Below, in pieces: positions 6,516 through 13,538 of a stretch of 13,538 nucleotides of DNA. The translations under genes and the position numbers were made by a program. Location of the stretch: NCBI GenBank assembly GCA_025965815.1, contig JAOPWF010000210.1:1-13538 (forward strand). Direction: 5' to 3'. The notes beneath the pieces are model-generated. The model ran no database searches. It worked only from the letters and a program-made list of their open reading frames with translations, and was not told the origin of the DNA. Within the stretch, counting starts at the first letter, position 1; each line of letters opens with the position of its first letter. The stretch is from Mycobacterium sp. (GTDB lineage: Bacteria > Actinomycetota > Actinomycetes > Mycobacteriales > Mycobacteriaceae).

Positions 6516-9500
6516 ATGACAGACCTGCGTGCAGCCGGGCCTGACCCCAGTCTCAACGCGCGGTACCGGGCTTCCTCGGGGCCCGTACTCCTGACCGGAG
6601 TCCAGGCGATCGCGCGGCAGCTGGTGGAGCAGCACCAACGCGACCTGCGCGCAGGGCGACGCGTCGCCACGTTCGTGTCCGGTTACCAGGGCAGCCCCCT
6701 CGGCGGCCTCGACCAGCTTCTGGCGAGCCTGCCGGAGCTGAAAACCGAGCACCACGTCCATCTGGTGCCCGGGGTCAATGTGGAACTCGCGGCGACATCG
6801 GTGTGGGGAAGTCAGAGCGACCTGCCGTCGGGCACCAGTCGCTACGACGGGGTGATCGGCGTCTGGTACGGCAAGGGGCCGGGACTTGACCGCGCCAGCG
6901 ACGCGCTGCGCCACGGGGCAATGTACGGGTCGAACCCGTCCGGTGGTTCGCTGGCACTCGTGGGGGACGATCCGGGTGCGAAGTCGTCGAGTATCCCGGC
7001 TGCGAGTGAACGTTCCCTGGCGGCGCTCTCAATGCCAATCTTCTTCCCCCGCAACGCCGAAGAGGTCATCCTCTTCGGCATGTACGGCGTTGCGTTGTCG
7101 CGCGCGTCGGGGTGCTGGGCCGCCTTGAAGATCGTGGCGGACGTGGCGGACGGCATCTGGACGCTGGACCGCGATTTCGCCGAGTTTGACATCACGGTCC
7201 CGACCCTCGAGTGGAACGGCCGACCCTGGACCTACCGGCAGCGTATCTGTGCGGCGCCTCCGGACAGCGTCCTCGCCGAAGCTGACCTCTACGGACCCCG
7301 ATGGGCGATGGTGCGAGCGTTCAACGCCGCCAACGACATCGACCGTATCGAGGTCGACCCGGCGCGCGCGTGGCTGGGAATCGTTGCCGTCGGCACCGCG
7401 TATGACGCCGTTCGCGAGGCACTCACCGACCTGGGTTTGACGGATGGTGACCTCATGCACGCAGGGATTCGGATCCTGCGCGTTGGCATGCCGTATCCCC
7501 TTGGCGCTGAAAAGGTCTCCCGCCTCGCAGACGGGGTGGAGCAAGTTCTGGTGGTTGAGGACAAGTCCGCTTTTGTGGAGTCACAGGTCAAGGACATCCT
7601 CTACGGCCGCAGCGAGGCGCCTCAGGTCCTGGGCAAGTACGCGGCCAACGGGCGCCTGCTGGTTCCCCCGGATGGCGAACTCACCGCCGCTCGCCTCCTG
7701 GCGCCACTGCGCCAGGTCTTGAAGGACAGGGTCGGGCTCGCGCCTGCCGCACCGCCATCCCTTGAGCTGACAGTTCTACCTGCAACGCGCACCGCGTACT
7801 TCTGCTCGGGCTGTCCGCACAACCGGTCTACCGCTGTACCGGACGGGTCGTTGGCGGGTGGCGGGATCGGCTGCCACACCATGGTCACAATGTCCTCGCG
7901 CACCGATTCTCAGGTCACCGGGCTCACCCAGATGGGTGGCGAGGGCGCTCAATGGATCGGCCAGTCGCCCTTCACCGATGTCGGGCACATTTTCCAGAAC
8001 ATCGGTGACGGAACGTATTTCCACTCGGGGCAGTTGGCGGTTCAAGCGTGCGTGGCCGCCGGAGTGAATATCACCTACAAGATCCTGTACAACTCCGCGG
8101 TCGCAATGACCGGAGCCCAGGAAGTCGCGGCCGGACTGACAGTTCCAGAGCTCACCCACAAGCTGGTCGCCGACGGCGTGGCGAAAGTGATCATCTGCGC
8201 CGACGAACCGAAGCGACACAAGGGGGCGTCGTTCGCGGACGGCGTGCTGCTGTGGCACCGTGATCGCCTCGACGAGGCCCAGCGTGTGCTTCGCGATACC
8301 GAGGGTGTCACCGCATTGATTTACGACCAGCAATGTGCGGCCGAGGCACGTCGCAAACGCAAGCGTGGAACGCTGCCGGCTCGACGCACTCGGGTCGTGA
8401 TCAACGAGGCGGTGTGCGAAGGATGCGGGGACTGTGGCGTCAAGAGCAACTGTCTGTCCGTTCAGCCCGTCGATACCGAACTGGGTCGCAAGACCCGCAT
8501 CGATCAGAGCAGCTGCAACACCGACTACTCATGCCTGGACGGCAACTGTCCGTCATTCGTCACCGTAGAACTTCCCGCGACGCGAGCCACCGGCACCGCT
8601 CCGCATCCGCCCACCCCGCCGAGGGTGCCGGAACCCCCGCTGACGCCAATCTCCGGCGTCTACAACCTTTTTCTGGCCGGCATCGGGGGCACCGGGATCG
8701 TCACCGTCAATCAGGTGCTGGCGATGGCCGCCTTGCGGGCCGGACTGCACGCCGAGGGGCTGGACCAGACCGGCCTGAGCCAGAAAGCCGGCCCGGTGAC
8801 GTCGCATTTGCGGCTCAGCACCGAGCCGGCCGCGTCAGCCAACCGGATCAGCCCCGCGTCGGCTGACTGCATTCTGGCTTTCGACCTGCTCACCGCGGTC
8901 GATAACAAGAACATCGGTTTGAGCAGCCCGGAGCGCACCATCGCGGTCGCATCGACCAGCAAGACGCCGACGGGCGACATGGTCTATGACGCCGGTGTCG
9001 CGTATCCGAGTGAGGAGTCGCTGCTGTCCCGGCTGGATGTGCGCGCCCGCTCGCTGATCTCCTTTGACGCACTCGGCGCCGCCGAGCGGCTGTTCGGCAA
9101 CACCACCACTGCCAACCTTCTGCTTGTCGGTGCCGCCTACCAGGCCGGTGCCATCCCAGTGAACACCGCCGCGATCGAAGAGGCGATTTCGCTCAATGGG
9201 GTTGCCGTGCAGGCGAATCAGGCGGCATTCCGGTGGGGCCGGGTGGCTGTCGCCAAACCAGAGGCATTCCGAGCCGCCACCGCTGACCAGGTCGACGGGC
9301 CAGCCATTTCGGTGCCGAGGCATCTGTTGGACACCAGCACCGTCACCGGCACGGTGCGCGACCTGCTCGAGCGGCGCGCGGCAGACCTGGTCAACTACCA
9401 GTCCGACCGCACGGCCGTCCGGCTGATCAACCTGACACAGCGCGCGTGGACCATGGAGCGCGCCGTCTCCGACCGTACCGAGCTGTCCGAAGCGGTAACC

Positions 9501-9980
9501 CGAAACTTCTTCAAGCTGATCGCATACAAGGACGAGTACGAGGTCGCCCGAATGCTCACGGACCGAGCGTTCCTCGCGTCCGTACGGGCCGAGGTCCCCG
9601 GTGGGGAGAACATCACCTTCAAGTTGCACCCGCCGATATTAAAGGCGCTCGGTCGTAAGAAGAAAATCGGTATAGGGCCACGCACCCAAGTCGCGCTTCG
9701 GCTTCTCGCGAAGGCGAAGCACCTCCGGGGAACGCCGCTGGACCCCTTCGGTTACACCCAAATGCGACGTATCGAACGCCAATTGGTCACTCATTACGAA
9801 GCCACCGTCACCAACCTCTTGCGGTCCCTCACGTCCGAATCGTACGAGAGGGCTGTGGCCGTGGCCTCCGCCCCCGAACTAATTCGCGGATACGAGGAAG
9901 TCAAATTGCGAAATCTGCGCGTCTACCTGACACGCCTGGACGAACTGGGGATCGATAACGCGGCGCTGTCGCTGCGGTAG
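6516..9980 (+). CDS. fused indolepyruvate:ferredoxin oxidoreductase (IorA-IorB)
   Basis: An 1154-residue enzyme that oxidatively decarboxylates aryl-pyruvates (indolepyruvate, phenylpyruvate), and perhaps other 2-oxoacids, to acyl-CoA while reducing ferredoxin. Domains in order: a thiamine pyrimidine-binding (POR-alpha-like) domain at about 20-240, with V54-S-G-Y-Q-G-S-P-L-G-G; a transketolase-C-like part at about 260-400; the thiamine diphosphate-binding domain at about 430-600, with C430-S-G-C433-P-H-N, G-I-G-C453-H and G497-D-G; an iron-sulfur segment with C634-x2-C637-x2-C640-x5-C646 and C667-x5-C673-x4-C678-P; the IorB/gamma domain at about 715-920, with G722-I-G-G-T-G-I-V and E747-G-L-D-Q-T-G-L-S-Q-K-A-G; and a DUF6537-like C-terminal region at about 945-1150. 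This one-chain form is known from aerobic bacteria. The frame is intact. The ribosome binding site is weak (GGACGG, 9 bases before the ATG). Likely role is aromatic amino acid catabolism under Lrp control. Confidence 0.93.
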   Translation: MTDLRAAGPDPSLNARYRASSGPVLLTGVQAIARQLVEQHQRDLRAGRRVATFVSGYQGSPLGGLDQLLASLPELKTEHHVHLVPGVNVELAATSVWGSQSDLPSGTSRYDGVIGVWYGKGPGLDRASDALRHGAMYGSNPSGGSLALVGDDPGAKSSSIPAASERSLAALSMPIFFPRNAEEVILFGMYGVALSRASGCWAALKIVADVADGIWTLDRDFAEFDITVPTLEWNGRPWTYRQRICAAPPDSVLAEADLYGPRWAMVRAFNAANDIDRIEVDPARAWLGIVAVGTAYDAVREALTDLGLTDGDLMHAGIRILRVGMPYPLGAEKVSRLADGVEQVLVVEDKSAFVESQVKDILYGRSEAPQVLGKYAANGRLLVPPDGELTAARLLAPLRQVLKDRVGLAPAAPPSLELTVLPATRTAYFCSGCPHNRSTAVPDGSLAGGGIGCHTMVTMSSRTDSQVTGLTQMGGEGAQWIGQSPFTDVGHIFQNIGDGTYFHSGQLAVQACVAAGVNITYKILYNSAVAMTGAQEVAAGLTVPELTHKLVADGVAKVIICADEPKRHKGASFADGVLLWHRDRLDEAQRVLRDTEGVTALIYDQQCAAEARRKRKRGTLPARRTRVVINEAVCEGCGDCGVKSNCLSVQPVDTELGRKTRIDQSSCNTDYSCLDGNCPSFVTVELPATRATGTAPHPPTPPRVPEPPLTPISGVYNLFLAGIGGTGIVTVNQVLAMAALRAGLHAEGLDQTGLSQKAGPVTSHLRLSTEPAASANRISPASADCILAFDLLTAVDNKNIGLSSPERTIAVASTSKTPTGDMVYDAGVAYPSEESLLSRLDVRARSLISFDALGAAERLFGNTTTANLLLVGAAYQAGAIPVNTAAIEEAISLNGVAVQANQAAFRWGRVAVAKPEAFRAATADQVDGPAISVPRHLLDTSTVTGTVRDLLERRAADLVNYQSDRTAVRLINLTQRAWTMERAVSDRTELSEAVTRNFFKLIAYKDEYEVARMLTDRAFLASVRAEVPGGENITFKLHPPILKALGRKKKIGIGPRTQVALRLLAKAKHLRGTPLDPFGYTQMRRIERQLVTHYEATVTNLLRSLTSESYERAVAVASAPELIRGYEEVKLRNLRVYLTRLDELGIDNAALSLR

Positions 9981-10121
9981 CCACTGCGGGCACGTCACCT
10001 GTCCCGCTCAGGCGACCTCGATTACGACCTTAGCCTCGATGCCCGGCGGGAAGGCGCACCCACAGCGCCGCGATGGAAAAGAACAAGACCGCACGGTGGG
10101 GGAAGCTTTACGATCGACCGC

Positions 10122-11005
10122 GTGGATCCTGGCGAAATCAACCAGCAGCTCGCACGCCGGCTCGTCGACAGCCAGTTTCCACACTGGGCGTCGCTGACGG
10201 TGAAACCGGTTGGGCGCCAGGGCGTTGACAACCGCACCTTCCGCCTCGGTGAGGACCTGTCGGTTCGCCTGCCGTCCGGCGACTGGTACGCGGGCCAAGT
10301 CGCGAAAGAGCAGCATTGGCTACCGCGGCTGTCACCGCTGCTGCCCTTGCCTATCCCCCGCCAGGTGGCCCAGGGCGAGCCGGCGTTCGGCTACCCCTAT
10401 CCGTGGTCGATCTACCGGTGGCTTGTCGGCGTGCCGGCGGACGAGGCGGTGAGCGACTGGAAGTCGATCGCCGCGACCCTGGGGGCATTTCTCGCTTGCT
10501 TGCACGGAGTCGACTCATCCGGCGGGCCAGAGCCCGGCCGGCACAACTTCTTTCGCGGCGCACCACTGACCGTCTACGCCGACGAGATCGCGGCTGCCAT
10601 CGACGCCCTGGCAGCCGAAGGCCACCGCGTCGCCGTCGAGAAGGTCTGGGAAGCCGCCACCGCCACCCAGTCGGTTGCCGAGCCGAGGTGGTTTCACGGC
10701 GACGTCGCCGGCGAGAACCTGCTGACCGGGACGGGCAGCTATCGGCGGTGATCGACTTCGGCTGCTGTGGCGTCGGAGATCCAGCCTGTGACACTGTCAT
10801 CGCCTGGACACGGTTGGACCCGACCAGCCGGGCGACCTTCCGCTGCATCCTTGGCCTCGATGCCGACACCTGGTCGCGTGGACGCGGGTGGGCGTTGTGG
10901 AAAGCGCTCATCACCCTCGTCGACCAACTTGAGCGCGACCACGACCGGGGCGTCGCCGCCTCGCGCGCTGTCATTGGACGCGTGATCAGAGAATCGATGA
11001 AATGA
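10122..11005 (+). pseudogene. APH-family phosphotransferase gene split by a one-base frameshift
   Basis: A protein-kinase-like phosphotransferase of the aminoglycoside phosphotransferase (APH) fold, about 294 residues if repaired, the normal size of the mycobacterial members. The first frame (GTG at 10122 to TGA at 10749-10751) carries the N-lobe, including D-N-R-T-F-R-L-G and the lysine in Q-V-A-K-E-Q, and then the catalytic loop W-F-H192-G-D194-V-A-G-E-N199. The reading then moves to another frame from about 10730, which supplies D-G-Q-L-S-A-V-I-D-F-G with the metal-binding Asp, then G-D-P-A-C-D and the rest of the C-lobe to TGA at 11003-11005. One missing base at about 10725-10730 explains it. 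The break lies between the two catalytic motifs, so neither part should be active. A sequencing error is the alternative. The start is not certain because the GGGGGAAG ribosome binding site lies about 16 bases from the GTG. Substrate unknown; resistance should not be assumed. Confidence 0.82.
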
Positions 11006-11061
11006 CGAGACTTGCCTGCGAAATGAACGCTGAGGGAGCAATCTGAACAGGCGGCCGGCGA

Positions 11062-11083
11062 TTCGCGGTACGGTACACGCGAA
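11062..11083. repeat. inverted repeat between convergent genes
   Basis: TTCGCG (11062-11067) and CGCGAA (11078-11083) are perfect arms, with two GTAC units inside (GTACGGTAC, then A), so most of the 22 bp can pair with one bulge. It lies between the end of the phosphotransferase gene and the end of the convergent kinase-like gene, the place for a two-way terminator, but no T-run follows on either strand. A regulator site is also possible. Confidence 0.3.
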
Positions 11084-11139
11084 GTCGTTTGTGCTTCAGC
11101 AGGTCCGGAAGCGATCCGCACGCCCGAGCGAGTTTCCGG

Positions 11140-11604
11140 TCAGAGCACGTGCTCGAGAACGATGTCGGCGACCCGCGCGACAGGGACTCTCGTGATCACC
11201 TCGAGGGTGGCGGCCGTTCGCAGCAGTGGCTCCACGGTTTCCAGGTACCCGAGTGTCTCGACAAGCTCAGCCGGATCCTTCCCGTACGGATTGGTGGTGC
11301 GCATCGTCAACCGCTCGACGAGAACCTCGGCCGGGGCGCTGAGCAAAATGATGTGGTCGAAGCGGGGATAGAAGAGAGTCTGATTGCGCGTCGTGCCCTG
11401 CACGAACAAGACCCGCGGATATTCCTCCGACTCGTCGGCGAGCAGGGCCGCAATCCGGTCCTCCCGCCAGAGCGTCTCGCCATCGACCGTTTCGTGGTAA
11501 CCGCCGTAATCGGTGTCCACGGTTCGATAGCCGCGCGAGGCAAGCTCATCCAATAAGGAGGACTTGCCAGCGCCCGACATTCCGGTGATCAGCACACGTT
11601 TCAC
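11140..11604 (-). CDS. small P-loop kinase-like/AAA-type nucleotide-binding protein
   Basis: A 154-residue protein with a Walker A motif at the extreme N-terminus, I6-T-G8-M-S-G-A-G13-K14-S15-S. It is followed by A22-S-R-G-Y-R-T-V-D-T-D, typical of small kinase-like P-loop proteins in which the Asp residues follow the second strand. V65-L-F-V-Q-G precedes R73-N-Q, and F82-D-H-I-I-L-L-S-A-P-A-E-V-L-V-E-R-L fits a lid-side helix of the adenylate/shikimate kinase fold. The open frame extends upstream to 11862, but that part lacks family features and overlaps the GNAT remnant. The GTG at 11604 puts the P-loop at the usual position and is preceded by a promoter-like TACCCT rather than a ribosome binding site. 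Substrate unknown. The frame is intact, between two damaged genes. Confidence 0.75.
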   Translation of the reverse strand: MKRVLITGMSGAGKSSLLDELASRGYRTVDTDYGGYHETVDGETLWREDRIAALLADESEEYPRVLFVQGTTRNQTLFYPRFDHIILLSAPAEVLVERLTMRTTNPYGKDPAELVETLGYLETVEPLLRTAATLEVITRVPVARVADIVLEHVL

Positions 11605-11616
11605 AATAATAGGGTA
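11602..11616 (-). promoter_or_regulatory. likely -10 element of a leaderless transcript
   Basis: TACCCT (11616-11611) fits the mycobacterial TANNNT -10 pattern. Six bases later comes GTG (11604-11602), the chosen start of the kinase-like gene. There is no ribosome binding site. Transcription would therefore begin at or next to the start codon, as in many mycobacterial leaderless genes. The -35 region shows no clear match. Confidence 0.4.
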
Positions 11617-11721
11617 AGCACCGCAGCCAATCACCACAGGCCGTGCCGCGACGACCAAGCCCGCCGGCGCCGCCGTCATCCCTTGGGACGACGTGTCTAG
11701 CCCACAGACAGACTGGGACCT

Positions 11722-12299
11722 ATGACCGGTGCCCCTGTCGTTTCTGCGCTGCGCATCGAGGCAGGAGACGTGCTCCTGCCCAAGGCGCGTGCCGGGTGAC
11801 CGCCGGGGCTCATCGACCTGGCGACCGACCTGGATGTTGGCCCCCACCTTGGTGGCCCTCAACCCCGCGATCTCGTTGAGCAGACTCTCGACGATGTCGG
11901 CGTCACCGGCGTCACGGCTGACGCCGGATCGTATGTGATCGCCGACAGAGCCACTGACAGATCTCTGGGAACGTTAGCGCTGATTCGCCGTGGCGCTCAC
12001 CATCTCTGCCATGTCCCCCCGCCGGTGAAGAATCCGAGCTCGCCTATCACCCCAAGCGCATGGGGTCGCAGTCTGGCATTTCAGGCCGCGACGGCGGGTG
12101 CTCTATACGGCGGCTTATGAACTGCCGGACAAACCGGTGATCATCGTGACCCCAAAGTGCGAACGCACGATCGTTGAAGCTCGCAAAACGGCTTGGGTTC
12201 GTCCCCACCGCGACATTCGAGGAATACGGGGCCGAACAAACCCTTGCGGTCGCCGCTCTCGGCGGCTTCCGGCACGTGCCGCCGGTCGCCGAAGGGTGA
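11722..12299 (+). pseudogene. degenerate GNAT-family N-acetyltransferase gene
   Basis: Read across frames, this is a GNAT gene of about 190 codons, the family's usual size. Frame 1 from the ATG at 11722 reads A-L-R-I-E-A-G-D-V-L-L-P-K-A-R-A-G and then hits TGA at 11797-11799. The same frame resumes with G-L-I-D-L-A-T-D and then V-I-A-D-R-A-T-D-R-S-L-G-T-L-A-L. At the C6 run (12015-12020) reading must shift to give E-E-S-E-L-A-Y-H-P-K-R (12027-12059), then shift back for W-G-R-S-L-A-F-Q-A-A-T-A (12061-12096), the acetyl-CoA-binding motif. A further shift near 12100 gives T-A-A-Y-E-L-P-D-K-P-V-I-I-V-T, and another near 12152 gives S-A-N-A-R-S-L-K-L-A-K-R-L-G-F and F-E-E-Y-G-A-E-Q-T-L, ending at TGA 12297-12299. 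One stop and four frame changes make it nonfunctional. It converges on the Lsr2 gene 15 bases away. Original substrate unknown. Confidence 0.8.
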
Positions 12300-12314
12300 A
12301 CGTTGCTGCCTTCG

Positions 12315-12647
12315 CTAATGCGCGGCCTCGAAGGCCGCTACCAGCTCTGCTGGGACTCGGCCGCGCTGCGAAACGTGAAAGCCGTTACGGCGGCCCCATT
12401 CCCGGACGGCGGCTGTCTGTTCGCGATTGACCGAGGAACCTCGGCGGCCGGGTGCTGAACTGCTTCGCCGCCCTCCGACGCGGCGGCCGGCGGCCACCCA
12501 TGCCTTCAGTTCGCCGCGCAGCTTGTTGGCATTTCTTGTCGTTAAATCGATCTCGTAGTTCACGCCATCGATGCTGAAGGTCACCGTCTCATCGGCGGCC
12601 TTACCGTCGAAATCGTCGACCAATGTAACGGTCGGTTTCCTCGCCAT
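12315..12647 (-). CDS. lsr2: Lsr2-family nucleoid-associated protein (probable paralogue)
   Basis: A 110-residue Lsr2. The N-terminal dimer/oligomer domain is M1-A-R-K-P-T-V-T-L-V-D-D-F-D-G with A-A-D-E-T-V-T-F, then Y31-E-I-D-L-T-T-R-N-A-N-K-L-R-G. A basic, serine-containing linker runs from about 55 to 73. The C-terminal DNA-binding domain has V73-N-R-E-Q-T-A-A-V-R-E-W and the AT-hook-like R95-G-R97, which inserts into the minor groove of AT-rich DNA. Lsr2 bridges and silences AT-rich, often foreign DNA in mycobacteria. The main chromosomal copy in M. tuberculosis sits beside clpC1 and lysS. Neither is here, so this is probably an extra copy carried with accessory DNA. A GGAAGG ribosome binding site lies 10 bases before the ATG. 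The frame and all key residues are intact although its neighbours are decayed. Confidence 0.93.
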   Translation of the reverse strand: MARKPTVTLVDDFDGKAADETVTFSIDGVNYEIDLTTRNANKLRGELKAWVAAGRRVGGRRSSSAPGRRGSSVNREQTAAVREWGRRNGFHVSQRGRVPAELVAAFEAAH

Positions 12648-12678
12648 CGCTGACTTGCCTTCCTTCGAACATGCGCGT

Positions 12679-12765
12679 TTAGCCGAACACCAATCCCGAC
12701 CCGGCGGTCAGATCGTGCACGGTGCGACTGACGAGCATCTCGCCAGCACCTGCCCAGGAAACGTG
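12679..12765 (-). pseudogene. fragment of an adenylate/guanylate cyclase C-terminal region
   Basis: On the minus strand a short frame ends G-A-G-E-M-L-V-S-R-T-V-H-D-L-T-A-G-S-G-L-V-F-G and stops at TAA (12681-12679). This matches the late part of the class III cyclase domain found in many mycobacterial proteins (consensus of the type G-E-V-L-V-S-x-T-V-x-D-L-V-A-G-S-G). The catalytic part upstream and the usual D-R-G-x-H-x-L-K-G-V-P-G tail downstream are both missing. It lies between the von Willebrand A gene and the Lsr2 gene and is a gene remnant. The assignment rests on about 23 residues. Confidence 0.5.
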
Positions 12766-12822
12766 CTGGCGATGCCGTCGCAGAACGTCTGCACGTCGCC
12801 GCACGGGTTACCGAACCAAGCT

Positions 12823-13538
12823 TCAGACTGGGAGCCGCCGGTTGATCAGGAGCGCTGCTAGGGCCGCGACGGCAAGCACCAAGGCGCCGAGCCGGAGCCA
12901 GCCGGTGCTCGCGTCACCCTTGACCGTGTCGTATCCGATCTGCTGCTGCAGGGAGGAGTAGACGTCGTTGAGCTGTTGGAGGCTGGTGGCGCTGTAGGCA
13001 GTGCCACCAGACAGTCGGGCGACCTGCTTCATCGTCGTGTCGTCGACCGGAACGGGTATTCGCTGCCCATTGAGGTCGACGTATCCGTTCGGCGTGCCAA
13101 AGGAGATCGTGGAAATGGGTATGCCCTGATCCTTGGCTGCGCGAGCTGCGGTGAACGCCCCCTTTGGATTATTGGGATTAGTCGGCGTCGTCTCTTTGCC
13201 GTCGGAGAACAACACGATGCGGGCAGGTGGCGGGGTGGCACCGCCCCCGATTACCGCACCGACCGTCGCAACCGCCTGCAGCGCACTGAAAATCGCCTCG
13301 CCGGTCGCCGTGCGGTCGCCAACTTGCAGTTTGTCCACGGCCGCCTTGGTGGCGTCGCGGTTCGTGGTGGGCGGCACCAGCACCGTCGGGACGCCCGCAT
13401 AGCTGATCAGACCCAAGTTGATTCCCGGTGTCAGTTCGTCGGCGAATTGCTTGGCCGCAACTTGGGCCGCAGCCAGCCGGCTAGGCGCGACGTCGGTGGC
13501 TCGCATCGACTGCGACACGTCGATCACCAGCATCACCA
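12823..13538 (-). CDS. von Willebrand A domain membrane protein, Rv1481/UPF0353 family (5' end outside window)
   Basis: The last 238 codons of a gene that enters from the right edge. The visible part starts inside the VWA domain with the metal-ion-dependent adhesion site motif D-V-S-Q-S, followed by [23 protein letters not shown] and L-F-S-D-G-K-E-T, all typical of the fold. The end holds one membrane helix ([16 protein letters not shown]) followed by N-R-R-L-P-V. From memory it is very close to M. tuberculosis Rv1481 (335 residues), so about 100 residues with the N-terminal membrane helices should lie outside. In M. tuberculosis the gene belongs to a moxR1-Rv1480-Rv1481 group acting at the cell envelope. 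Its usual downstream neighbours Rv1482c-fabG1-inhA are absent here. Confidence 0.92.
   Translation of the reverse strand, partial: VMLVIDVSQSMRATDVAPSRLAAAQVAAKQFADELTPGINLGLISYAGVPTVLVPPTTNRDATKAAVDKLQVGDRTATGEAIFSALQAVATVGAVIGGGATPPPARIVLFSDGKETTPTNPNNPKGAFTAARAAKDQGIPISTISFGTPNGYVDLNGQRIPVPVDDTTMKQVARLSGGTAYSATSLQQLNDVYSSLQQQIGYDTVKGDASTGWLRLGALVLAVAALAALLINRRLPV

Noticed and set aside
8835..9629. 264-codon minus-strand frame inside the oxidoreductase gene
   Set aside because: It lies antisense to a well-conserved coding region, shows no family features, and is the usual by-product of GC-rich codon use.
9986..10007. Weak hairpin (GCGGG/CCCGC) after the oxidoreductase stop
   Set aside because: It has a five-base stem, a 12-base loop and no T-run, so I do not call it a terminator.
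10316..11005. Long plus-strand frame of 229 codons overlapping the phosphotransferase
   Set aside because: Its first two thirds are arginine-rich nonsense. Only the part after about 10730 matches the family, and that is the shifted C-terminal half of the same gene.
11605..11862. N-terminal extension of the P-loop gene
   Set aside because: The extra 86 codons overlap the GNAT remnant and carry no family motif, and the P-loop normally begins a few residues from the start.
1..13538. Search for CRISPR arrays, tRNA or rRNA genes, transposases and attachment sites
   Set aside because: No regular repeat array, tRNA-like fold, transposase motif or duplicated attachment sequence could be seen, although the decay zone would be a plausible place for one.

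Overview
This is high-GC actinobacterial DNA, almost certainly from a mycobacterium (Mycobacteriaceae). The best markers are an Lsr2-family nucleoid protein and, at the right edge, a von Willebrand A protein that I recognise as the Rv1481 (UPF0353) family of Mycobacterium tuberculosis. GTG starts, 4-base gene overlaps and a likely leaderless gene also fit.

Left part (1-5850, minus strand). A compact catabolic operon encodes a complete three-component aromatic ring-hydroxylating dioxygenase. In transcription order it holds the Rieske alpha subunit, the beta subunit, an unrecognised protein of about 107 residues, a cis-dihydrodiol dehydrogenase (SDR), a 65-residue [3Fe-4S]-type ferredoxin, a glutathione-reductase-type ferredoxin reductase, a 16-codon mini-ORF and an IclR-family regulator. 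The first four genes overlap end to start through GTGA junctions, the ferredoxin and reductase genes through TGATG, and the mini-ORF and regulator through ATGA. Electrons would pass from NAD(P)H to reductase, ferredoxin, Rieske centre and mononuclear iron. The SDR would then rearomatise the cis-diol to a catechol. No ring-cleavage gene is present. The gene order resembles phthalate 3,4-dioxygenase (pht) operons, but the substrate cannot be read from sequence. A 17-bp near-perfect palindrome lies 49 bp upstream of the alpha start and is the best IclR operator candidate.

Middle (5851-9980). An Lrp/AsnC regulator is transcribed away from a 1154-residue fused indolepyruvate:ferredoxin oxidoreductase (IorA and IorB domains plus a C-terminal DUF6537-like region). 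The shared 158-bp intergenic region contains repeated GGTCAA half-sites, as expected for Lrp-type control of amino-acid-derived 2-oxoacid oxidation.

Right part (9981-12822). This is a zone of gene decay. It holds an APH-type phosphotransferase gene split by a one-base frameshift exactly between its two catalytic motifs, a GNAT acetyltransferase pseudogene with a stop and several frameshifts, and a fragment of an adenylate/guanylate cyclase. Between and beside these are an apparently intact small P-loop kinase-like gene with a likely leaderless promoter and an intact Lsr2 paralogue. The window ends in the 5'-truncated Rv1481-like gene. In M. tuberculosis that gene is followed by Rv1482c-fabG1-inhA, but here it is followed by remnants and the catabolic genes. 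This suggests an insertion or rearrangement at this point, or a second copy of the gene.
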